This document shows, piece after piece, positions 1 to 10,844 of a DNA stretch of 64,000 nucleotides. A program made the translations under genes and the position numbers. The stretch spans positions 12,897,488 to 12,961,487 of the forward strand of contig CM049320.1 of NCBI GenBank assembly GCA_026874595.1, written 5' to 3'. Numbering within the stretch: the stretch's first letter is position 1; the number at the start of each line of letters is the position of its first letter. The notes beneath the pieces were generated by a model, which saw nothing but the letters and a program-made list of their open reading frames with translations, had not been told where the DNA came from and ran no database searches. Origin of the DNA: Sipunculus nudus (taxonomy: Eukaryota; Annelida; Sipuncula; Golfingiida; Sipunculidae).

Positions 1-192
1 ATTTGGGGGCAAGATGGGTATTCTCTCACTTAGCTCAGATTGCAGAATATGCTTTGACAGGTGCCTGCCTTAAAATAGTCTGGCCAAGGCAGGTAAACTG
101 CAGAGATTCATGTGGAAAGTCTAAGAAAAACAGTGCATTTGACTAATGTAAATGAAATGTACAGTGGTATTTAATCACAAAGCTGTAAAGAC

Positions 193-2062
193 TTTTTAGC
201 TCAGCTGACTATAAGTCATCTGAGCTATAGTCGTGGTCCATTGTCCGTCGTCCGTCCGTCTGTCCGTAGATGTGGCACGTTTTGAAACCGTAAGACCTAG
301 GAATCCAAAATTCAGCATAATGTTAGATATCCCCAAGATCTCCTACCAAGCCGAAAACTGGGTCTTTGCGACTTCGTTCCTTTGAGAAATTAAGGAAAAA
401 CCTCAATTTTTTATTAAAATCCTATTTTCAAACTTCAGGACTGCCTAATATCAAAACTACTCATCTGTTTTTCCTCATATTTACCATAAATATTCCTCTA
501 TATAGTTCCTATGTACATGCCAGAAATTAAGACTGAAAAGTATAAATTCTTTAAGTTATGGGCCCAAACATAATGGACTATGTAAAAAATCAGGAAAAAT
601 AATAACTCACTTAACATGAAAAATTTTGAAACTAGAGTCTATTTTCTCAAGTATATAACTATGTTTAATTAAGATTCAATTGTTTGCCCAAAATTAGATC
701 TGAATTTTGTAAATTTTTTAAGTTATTAGGATAAAAAAAAAATCAGTACCTTAAATTTTGCCCAACTTTGACCATGGCACGTTTTTTTCCTGTAAGCACC
801 ATTGATTTAATTTTCACAGCATGTAAACATAAATGTTCAGTTTGTCTAAATCTGAAATTTGAAAATAAAAGCTTGAAAATTAAGCTAGTTATTGATTTTT
901 TTTTCTGTAGTCACTTGCTTTGATTACAGATGCAGGGTCCCACTCCAGGTCATTGGAAGTCAGCTATGCCAGGGTTTCTGATTTGTTACAGTCACTGGGG
1001 GAGATCCCCTGCTGTGACAGGTGTACAGTTATTCTCATATCACCACCCCAATCACCCCCCCCCCCCCCCCCTGCAAACCCAACCCACCAAGTGTTATGCA
1101 GTAATTGTTATTGTTTTCACTCCTTAATTGTAATGCTGTTTCCACTCCGATATGCAAAAACTTTCCTTGAAAAAATAATTCAAGGTGTAATCCAGAAGAT
1201 GCAGTGTTGTGTAATGTAGCATTTTTAAAGAAATCAATTTTCTTTTAAATGATTTGAAAAAATATAAATGAACCCATCAGTATGCTTAAATTATTATAAA
1301 ATATGAAGCACATTATGGATAAATAAAGACACAATTAAAAATTGTGAAATCTAAATCAAGTATTATTTTTAGATACTGTTTTGCAGATTTAAAAGATATA
1401 TTTTTGTGGTAAAAAATAGATAAACATTTGTATGCATGATGTGGTGTTATCTGACAAGATTGAGATTTATGATGATACAATTGAGAATTATGAATCAACT
1501 TTTATATTCAGATATATATGTTAAACTGGAAATGTATAGAAATATAAACTTAAATTAGAAAATAATTGATGTGATAAAAAAATCAGGATTTAATACAAAC
1601 ATGTGTTCATTATTTTCCTGCCTTAGCAGAATTTGAGATCAGGCTTTGTTTGCCCTGTTTTATGTTGTTAATTAGCTATATTTCAACTGTATACATTTCA
1701 TAAAAAAAATACATATATATTTAATAATATATATTATACAAAAAAATAGATTCAATTGAACAAATGTGTAAACTACTGAAATGTCAACAGTTAATCAAAA
1801 AAACAATTAATGATCATGGTTATAGTACAGATCATTTGTTCACAAACTGCTCACATGCTTTAGTTTCAACATTAGGAAACACATGGTCAGGTCACAAAAT
1901 ATTTTTTGCAACAATTTCTTGCTCATCAATACAAACCAATCATATAAACCAACCATGGCCTTTATTACCTCTTCCTCTTACACTTTATCTCCATTAGATA
2001 TTATTTTAGATTTTTACCTTCAAGGTTAACGTCAGCTGAGCACAGTGACCCATAGGTCCCTT
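193..2062 (-). mobile_element. Helitron-like non-autonomous element, copy 1
   Basis: Read on the - strand, the 3' end (about 193-240) has a GTCC-rich run, then a hairpin with GCTCAG/CTGAGC arms, then CTAA. This nearly matches the 3' end of the copy at 49821-51804. The other end (about 2031-2062) carries the family's 5' signature, a GGGACCYATGGGTCA-like block followed by GCTCAGCTGAC. The CTRR-like terminus after a hairpin recalls Helitrons. The AT-rich interior has no transposase or helicase frame and includes a C-run at about 1055-1071. The assignment rests on the termini only. Confidence 0.45.
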
Positions 2063-2316
2063 GTTTAATGATTACTGTAACTATCATTGTAAGTTAATTT
2101 TATATAATTTAATCACGGTTGTCATCATTTGGCTTGCTGTTTACTACTACTAAAAATATAGGCTTTATTTATTCTGTGCTTTTGTGACTCACTCTTTACA
2201 AGGCATGCTTGTTTAGTGTCTGTGCTTACCCTTGGTATCATCCAATCCTGCCCCCTTGATCCATTTATGTTGAATACAAATTCTACTGAACTTCCTGATT
2301 GCTTTCTCTCGTTTAG

Positions 2317-3657
2317 GAGCAGACCCCATAGCAGCAGCATCTGCAGCAGCAGCGGCAGCAGCAGTAGTGGGGGTAGGGGGTGGTCCAGGCAGTCTACCCC
2401 ATGGCCTACCTCCTCACCTCCCCCCTGGGGCCAGCGCTCTGCTGGCGGCCCGAGAACAGGAGTTGTTACAGAGAGACTTGTTGAATCGGTACCCTGGGGG
2501 TGACCCAGCACTAGCACAACAGGTTAGTCTGGTTAATTTGCATATATTAATTACTAATTTGCATATATTAACTTATGGTCATTTGGTGGCGGCCAAATCT
2601 AAACTCGTTTATTATGGTTCACTTTGCATGTATGTTCATTTTGTGTATACCACATGTATAAAATTGTAACATTTTCATCATGACATACTTTGCATGTATA
2701 TTCATTTGTTAATACACATAAATGGTTATTTTTTTTATCAAAATATACTTTTGCCATTTCCATATATGTGTATTTGGTGTATATAAATTCAAATCATTTT
2801 ATCATATCTCACTTTACATACATGCATATATGTACACAAGTTAGCTGCCACATTAATCAGTTATATTTTTATCATATACTGTGGTTGCCCTTTTGTTGGT
2901 GAGAGTTTTAATTTTGCAATATTTGTGAATGGGTATTAATTGCAAATATGAAACCCTTGGGAATATACAGTTATTTGAACAAGAGGGGATGATGCATCTA
3001 CACAAATAGATTATTGTCACATCTCTGGAAACATGGTTCGTTAATCAGCAACCTATTCTGTGCATGGTATTGGTACCGGCCCATGCAAACACACTTTTAT
3101 TATTATAATAATTTAGAGACTGTAACAGAAATGAATGAGATAGAGTGGGATTCAATCATACAATATATATAATAAATGCAAACACTGGTGTACTTTGATT
3201 TATTTATTTTTTTCTTATGTGAAGGTTAAAATCAAACCTTCATAAAAAGTTCAAAAAGAAGAAATCCCTAATTTCAGCCTGGTGAATATGAAGCCAACCA
3301 CAGTATCACTTTGTGTATATGTTTAATGGATGAATGCCACATGTTAATAAATTCTGATCTGTTTTCTTATCTTTTGCATGTATGTTCATAGTGATAATGT
3401 TACAATAGTACATGTATGTCAAGGAATTCTAGTCCTTCTTTTCTGTCTTATCTAACTTTGCTCATATGTGCATCAGTGTATGTGACAGGTCTATTTATAT
3501 GATCATTTTGTATATGATCATTGGGTGACTGTGATACGTTTTTTCAATTCTTATTTTCTTTTATTTACAGCTCTCAGCACAGGCAGCCCATCATGAGGCC
3601 ATACAGAGGCAGCTAGCAATTGAACGAGAAAGACTTGGTGGTCATTTACCACACTAG
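2317..3657 (+). CDS. C-terminal two exons of an atrophin/RERE-like corepressor (partial)
   Basis: Two coding exons, 2317-2522 and 3571-3657, joined across a 1048-bp GT-AG intron; the rest of the gene lies left of the window. The first exon follows a pyrimidine-rich acceptor ending tttag and completes a codon begun upstream. It encodes a polyalanine tract written mainly with GCA codons, a Gly/Pro stretch (GPGSLPHGLPPHLPPGA), then charged helix AAREQELLQRDLLNRYPGG. It ends in phase 0 at cag|gttagt. The second exon (after ttatttacag) adds QRQLAIERERLGGHLPH and stops with TAG at 3655. Low-complexity Ala/Pro/Gly sequence followed by Arg/Glu-rich helices ending the protein is typical of atrophin-family nuclear corepressors (RERE, ATN1, Drosophila Grunge). 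The family call is by resemblance only; another Ala/Pro-rich nuclear regulator is possible. That these are real coding exons is much surer. Confidence 0.55.
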
Positions 3658-4277
3658 GGGGCGACACAGTCACCCAAAACGCAAAACCACTCGTCGTTAA
3701 ACCATACACCTGGTAGACCTGCCCAGCGGTAACTGTGTGACAGAAGCCGTGATGGATCACGCAGACATGCGGGGCCCTATCCAATAAGTGAATCTCCATA
3801 TATGGAAGTGGTGATAACATTTGTGCATCTATTATGCAAATGACCATTTGCAAACTATGAGCTGACAAACTGTGTGCACCACTACCTGGCTGTGCCAAAG
3901 ACTGTGGGAGTGGCCTCAGCATCCCTTAAAAGGATCTGCCAGACTGCCAAATATGGTATGGATGGGATGATTGACAAGCCTGCCAGTGCAGTATAACTGA
4001 CATATATGGCAGAGGAAGTCATCACCATGGCAACATGAGTGATGAGAGAACATAATTGCACAAGATTTAAATTGTCTCGGGTTATAAACCCTTATCATTG
4101 TGTAAATAATCAGTATGACTAAAGATCATTGACGGCAGATTATTGAGGTGCTGCTCTGCATCTTAATTATACTCACTCACCACTTCAAACTAGGGTGTTG
4201 AGACAGAACTTCATGATGCAATTGTGATAGAGAAGAAATATTTTGTAGGTTTTTAATTTCACCCTCCCATTCTGCCC

Positions 4278-4308
<31 letters not shown>

Positions 4309-4662
4309 ACATGCATTCTGGACCAGGACCAGCGACTTTTTGTAACTGTGTCACTGTAATGATGATTTTGCCGTTTAGATACACAGATGGTCAAAGAGGT
4401 GGTGGTCTTGGTCAATTACTGTTCTATGCTGCCCAGTGATAAGAATTACAGTTATTTTGGCTAGATGGTCTTGTAATTTTTTGATGAGATTTTGCAAGAT
4501 ATTGCCATTGATCAGTTTAACTTATTTTATTGGTTGATAAATTATAAAGCAGGTTTTCTTGCCTTTGGTTTCATAACCAATCTGTTGACATTTTACATCT
4601 GGTGATGATGTTAAAAATTGGTTTCAATGTATATACAATCTTGATGACAGTAATTTAATAAA
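3658..4662 (+). other. Probable 3' UTR of the atrophin-like gene
   Basis: Sequence after the TAG stop is of normal complexity with no long frame. The first canonical AATAAA on the + strand is at 4657-4662, so a UTR of about 1 kb is likely. It contains a C-run followed by (CA)n near 4276-4312. Transcript data would be needed to place the true end. Confidence 0.4.
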
Positions 4663-5301
4663 CTTCATAAAGATCTTAAAGAACAATGTGAATTTTTTGT
4701 GGTGTGTAAAAAATTTTGGTCAAGAAATTGTATATATGATGACTACAAGAAAGTAATTCAATAAGGACATCACTGCCTTGCACTCAATTGAGCAAATATA
4801 TTTTTGAGAAATTTGTACACAGTAACAAGTTAGATAAATTATATTCAACATGTTTCTTATTATACATGTTTCTACTTCAAAGGAAACTAAGACACATTGA
4901 TTTGGCCTGACTTAAAATCAGTATCTTGAGAACAGCAGTATCAGCTCAAAAAACATTCATTTGACATTCGTGTGTTTCAATAACTAGGGATTGCAAGGAG
5001 GAGGAAATCAGTTTCAAATCAGAGTTGGAGTGAACCTGATGACTCGTGAAACAAGTAATTGTGAAGTAATTTGTAAAGACAGTCAGGTACACAAGCAGTC
5101 GGGTAATTGGTATTCCTGGGCAGTGTAGAACAGCCTAATTTCTTCAATAATCACCCATGAATACATACAAAGTTTAATACTATACTTTCAAAAGAGATAT
5201 ATAAATCCCTTTGTATGACCTGTACTTGATTGACAGGTGCCTGATTGACAGATGTATGTGAATTACATCAAGATTATAATTTAAGTAATACAGCTGAACT
5301 G

Positions 5302-5304
<3 letters not shown>

Positions 5305-5386
<82 letters not shown>

Positions 5387-5406
5387 TATATATACATACA
5401 TGTATG

Positions 5407-5452
<46 letters not shown>
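5305..5452. repeat. (TA)n microsatellite, interrupted
   Basis: Two long TA runs separated by a CA/TG-containing interruption near 5380-5410. The Ile-Tyr open frames that cross it are artefacts of the dinucleotide. Confidence 0.95.
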
Positions 5453-5456
<4 letters not shown>

Positions 5457-8400
5457 AAATATAGTAGTTCTGTACATATCATTTGTTATCTCATCCTTAT
5501 CACATTACAGTACTATGTACTATTTATTGTCAGAAGTAATTAGACATAGTACTGGCTACAGATCTCGTCTCTTTCGTTTGCCTTAATGTAAGAATTAGAT
5601 ACTTTCATGCAAGAGCTGCCATGATTCCACATAACGGATGCACACTTTTTATATTGGGGACATAATCACCAAATTACTATATTTATTCTGATGAGGACCA
5701 GGCCACTCTGGTACGGCGTCAGACGAAGTACATTTTTTAAGTTATTCTTGCAGAGGACAAACTGCATCAGGGGTTCAGTAGATTGACTGTCACATTTTCA
5801 ATTTGTAGACTATAAAGTTGTACATATTTATTAAATTAAAACTTTGCATACAAATATTCTCATGTACTTATGTGTATATAATGGGTCAAGAACTCATTCT
5901 GTTTGTATTAGGTCTTGTTTTACAAAAGGTCTATCTGTATATATGATTGTAAGGGCAAGTCGATTCTTATATCATGTTGCATAAGCATTTTCAGTCTCAT
6001 CCAGTGTCCTCATAAAAAAACCTTATTTTCATATGTATGTGTGAAGAGGAAATCTCTTTGCCAGCATTCTTAAGAAACTCAGTTGAGTGTAAATTTCCTT
6101 TAAAGAAAAAGTTATTTGATATAGGGTCATGGTCATTAATTGGAAAAGTCAGGGTCATCTGATATACTGTTAATGTATCTTGAAAAGGATTATAATTAGG
6201 GTTTGTTTCATTACTTAAATAGTATGTATTTTTATTCAAAGTCTTGAAAAATTGTATAGTTTACCTGATGCTAAGGACTGAAATCCTTGCATTGAATGCA
6301 TACCCGAAATCTGACTCATAATCTTCAGTCATTCTGGTGAAGGAATGCTACTGTACTAAACAGTCTTATGCGATTATTCCTCGATGAATACAAACGCCAG
6401 GAGCGTCAAAGTTTATACTTATTTCATTTGTTTTATTGCAGTGGATCAACGCATATACTTGTCTCATTGCCAAGAACTTGCAAATGATGTCATAGTCAAG
6501 AGACTGGGTTATTTAATACTTAAGGAAATATAAACAAGGGTCAGGTATTTATATTTAAGTAAAATTAAAAAGGTTTAACTTTTTGAAGGCTTTAGAGCTA
6601 AGCTTGTGAATATGTCTTTTGGCAGCTGGAAATTGTAATAATATATATTTAGATTCAAGTTTTACCAGCACAGTTTGACTTTGATGGTTAATGTTTTCGA
6701 CACAGAACTTACCGAAGTCTGTTACGTCTAGTCTTTCTGGTACCTATCTGTGCATTGTTTACATAATTTTCCAGTAAAAAAAATTCAAAGTGACCCCAAA
6801 AAAAATTAAATGTGGTTCTCGTAATGAACGTCAGACGGCGCCACCAGCCCAGTCCGGGATTTTATCCCGATCGATGACATTTGATAGGTGGCGCTATATA
6901 CAAGGAATATGTCATGTGGACTGTCAAGCTCCCCGTAAACTGGGTCCATTTAATAGAATCTGAGAATTTAAGGCAGCCCCACCCCCCTCCTTTGTTAATA
7001 AGAGATAAAAAATGAAGCAATAAAAAATAAAATGCGTTGAAATACATGTATTTATATTTTCTTTGCCCATGTTTGTATTGAAATTCACCCATGGTGAGGT
7101 GTCGTCCTGTTGGCCGTGGTTTAGTTAGGAACGTCATGTAAACTTTCATATTTCGGACGAGAACGCCCCGAGATCAGTGTCATACGTGTTGTTGTTGGGG
7201 CTGTTGGCTCGAACCAGCTTTCTGTGTGCAGCCTATGTTTCCATATTTGCCTTGTAAACAAATAAATCATAATATATATAATTTCGTTTTCTCTTCATTT
7301 TATCACAGAAACTAAATATCTTGGGTGCTACCCTGTTGTCGCTGTAGTTGCTCGTCAATTAGATCTATAAAACGACGATTAACGTGGTGTTTTACCTATA
7401 TATAGTCTCATTAACTATGTATTCGACAGTCGGGGATAGATGCGAGGTACCACCTAAAGGAGACATTCAAAACCTGTACTATCATAGTCCCCCATATGAA
7501 AAAAAATATTGATGTATAATTGAAAAATGTTTGCATTGCTAAGGTTCCTATCTTTAAAAAAAAAATTTCTGGTACACTTTGGTTTTGAGGAATTTCGCTA
7601 ATGTCCTAACAAAACCGGCATCCACGCGTGACCCTTATTTTGAAATACGAACCATTTTGTGAAATTACTATATATACCCGTAACTATAACTCCATTTCAG
7701 TAACTACCCAATCCAAAGCGACCCCTCCCCCCTCCCCCAATGAGCAATAGCGTTTCAACTCGGGGAAAGTGAAGACGCAGCGCAAACCGTCTGAGAGAAT
7801 GTTTTGAACTTCATGTACTAATGTTGAATTAGGCCGTGTAATATCATCTTCAACATCCGTGCATTATAAACTTTACACAGTAAAACTACCCGCTTGTGCC
7901 AGTATCGGCTGTATACTGTTCAGACCGTAGTGGAAGTTCCTTTGACGCGTCCGAACAAACTAGTTGAATGCAAGGTAGTTTCTTTTAATTGATCATGAAG
8001 AATATTAATCCTCTGACGGCTCCATGAAAGCATAACTTTAATTGCATAGCTAAACTGCACTTAGGGAGCACAACCATGCGCCACTGGTAGCAGTTGGCGC
8101 CACCAAACCTGAATGTGGAGAACACGACGGCTTTTATCCGATTGCAAATCTGTCGTTCCAGAAACTGTAGAAGTGCACTTTATTTGAAATATTACAATAA
8201 GATGTACAATCCAATACAATTCCTGTGTAAAATAAGATGATGGCCCACCGGGGAAATTCATACAAAGCAGATATCTCAAATGGTTTCATGGATTATCCTG
8301 TAAATTATGTCTCAGCTTTATGCGTTGCACAAGACGAGCGGCGCCATCTGCAATTCTTTTATCACTTGTGAAGTTACGTAGAGCTTGATGCCTTCTTATT

Positions 8401-9137
8401 GAAACTTCAGTTGTGGTATTTATAAATGCAAGTTTGAGGGCGGAGCTTGGAATATGAATGGCCTTGACCTTTTTTGACAGTTTCACAATTCATACCAAAG
8501 ATCAGTTTTCTCTGGAATATTTAAATGATCGCCTTTACATTTGGTGTGCAAATTTATCTTGAATAGCTTTCGATAATGAAAGTCTGGTAGCGCCACCTAC
8601 AATTTTACCAGGATCTCATCAATTTGCGACAAATTTTGAACGTCTAGAATATGCAGTACTAAATCATGGGTCATAGTCACTCGCAAAACAAATTATATCC
8701 GTTCTAAGGCTTATGTTAAAGTATCGCATACGGAAACGTTTTAACCGAAGTTGTGCATTTTTTCTTTGATTTAGTTATATTTTAATAAATTCAAGAGGGG
8801 CATCACTGTTTATCTTGCCCTGTGAACGACTCAAAATATGATTTAATTTATTTCATCTGTTAACCACTTAGGAAAAATTCACATAGGCATAAAAAAAAAC
8901 AACAACAAAGAATCGTCCTTAGCGTGTGTTCTTCACATCGTTATGAAACCAGATGATCTCCGTGTTGTTTCCGGATCCAGACACACGCAAAACTAATATA
9001 AAACCCGTGAGGAAACCTTTTGAAACAACCGTTTAACCCAAACCTAAGCCAAAATTGATAACATTTCATCTTCTAAGCTTACATTTGCAGTATTTAATAA
9101 TTATGGGAATAATAAACATATTTTTTTTTCAAACGAG
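5453..9137. other. Intergenic, no gene seen
   Basis: No open frame here shows coding character or plausible splice partners. The segment from about 6835 to 8650 has several copies of a GGCGCCACC-type motif (6838, 8083, 8590 and variants), which also occurs in the repeat arrays elsewhere in this window. It is therefore probably old repeat sequence. Confidence 0.5.
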
Positions 9138-9260
9138 GCTTTTTATTTCATAACGTGGATTATATGAATGCTTTGATGCTGCCACCTGGTGGCTGCAGCA
9201 GATATCGAATACAACATAAGAACTGGAGTGTTAGGTTTACAAGCATTCACCTGTTACCTG
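9138..9260 (+). repeat. Diverged repeat with a CTCF-like core, copy A
   Basis: Aligns by eye with 13740-13870 in the same orientation. Shared blocks include TGCCACCTGGTGGC, AGCAGATATC, ACATAAGAA-type sequence and GCATTCACCT. The complement of 9181-9192 reads CCACCAGGTGGC, which fits the animal CTCF core consensus. Function is not shown. Confidence 0.6.
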
Positions 9261-9474
9261 ATTTAAATTGTCACTCTCCGACTCCGGAGGAAGAGAAATA
9301 TTGGTTTGGCCCATTCTCCACTTAGAAGGTCTATCTATGAGTATGGAGGATCTTACATACGAACATGCACTCAGCACTCCTTTACGCCGATATCGATCTG
9401 GTGCGATCTGGAATTGTCAATTACAACAATTACATCAATGGAGCAAATATAAAGCATGCATTGACAACCTTTAA

Positions 9475-10844
9475 TTCCAAATATAACAATTAAAAAGAAT
9501 ATTATTGTATTTCTTGTTTGAAATTTCGTTAAACACGGGGAACTACATTACGGCGCGATATCGGTCGTCGTAAATGGGGGGTGACTCTGGGCTGACGTCC
9601 GGGTCCAACTCGAAAAACCCCTCATCTCATCTTCGGGTGGTCTTGGGAGATTAAGAATTCAGCCGAGGAGTTCCAAGTGGTCCCGGTCCATGTTGTTCGC
9701 CATGTTTGTAAACAGTATTGTTGCCTCGAAACCGCTGCAGTACAGTGTCGGGTGCACAAGGAATAGCAGGGGACTATCATTGCCAAAAGATAACTTGACT
9801 CTGTGCGGAGGTTGGGTTTTGCCATGTCTGTCTGTCTTCCTGTTCTCCTGACCGTCTGACTATTTGTTGGTCCGTCAGGTTTTCGTTTCTGGACGTTAAC
9901 TTAGAAAAAAAAAACCGAATTTCCTTCAGATATGGTACAATGGTTCGCCTAAGGAATATCTTGGATGCAATTGTCTTTGTTGGCACCGACTTTCTGCTAG
10001 ACGCAATTTGTGAAACAAACATTTGGATCGTTTAATATTCACTATTAAATTTCACTTATTAGTTTTTCGCGAGGGTTTAATTTTCGCGATTTCACAGTAA
10101 AAGTTTATCCATCCTGCCCCTAAATCCCTATTATCATGAAATATTGAAGAAAGACAGTTTTGGAACGCTTCCTTAACTGTAACTGTGATGTAAACTCAAC
10201 AGTGCATTAATATCATCCACAGCATTTGTAAAATGACCGGAATTCATACATGTACTTAAAGTCTTTGTTACGTATTAATGCCTTATGCAAATTATATCAC
10301 CATTGAGTTTCCTGTATATAAATAGAATATTATTCTTGTTTTTTTCCAGTTTTGTCTTATGCAAAATGATCATTGGTCTTCGGCAACTTGTTTTTTAATA
10401 CTTAATTACTTGTACAGATATGCTTATAGAGGCTCAAGAGAGGGACATAAATACCCATAATTAACTTTACTTGAATGTGCTATTTAATGAAATCCGTAGG
10501 GACCACTGCTTTCCATGCTGCGAGAACGACTCACTATATATCATTAAATGTTCTTAAAAAAATTACCTAGGGAAAATACAGCAATGAATGCCAGATTGTC
10601 CCCTAAACACTTTCGCGTAGGTACTTCGCAACTCTATCAATCCTGATATCTGCTTGCTTTAATTCCGGATTCACAGAAACACCCGAAACACGAAAGAGAT
10701 GGGTACCAGTGTGGAAACACCCATTCACCACCAAGTTAAAACCAAACTTGACATCTCTTGATAAATTTTCATTTGCTAATAGCATACGTATGTATATTAA
10801 AAATATATCGGAACTAGACATTTCTTGGCACCGCAGGTGCCAGA
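9475..10844. other. Intergenic, no gene seen
   Basis: Mixed-complexity sequence with short open frames only. A stretch near 10062-10100 has two TTCGCGA words flanking TTTAAT; a similar TTCGCGAT/ATTCGCGA block recurs near 31578, suggesting another old dispersed repeat. Nothing else stands out. Confidence 0.45.

Noticed and set aside
920-1219. Possible exon after a ttgattacag acceptor, frames of 65-99 codons
   Set aside because: The translation includes a proline run from a C homopolymer, has no recognisable domain, and lies inside a probable Helitron-like element.
2125-2517. Open frame on the - strand over the first atrophin-like exon
   Set aside because: Shadow of the GCA-rich coding exon on the other strand.
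3551-3922. Open frame of 123 codons on the - strand
   Set aside because: Overlaps the last coding exon and the 3' UTR of the + strand gene; no motif.
5180-5482. Ile/Tyr-rich open frames on the - strand, and similar ones at other TA runs
   Set aside because: Pure translation of (TA)n microsatellite.
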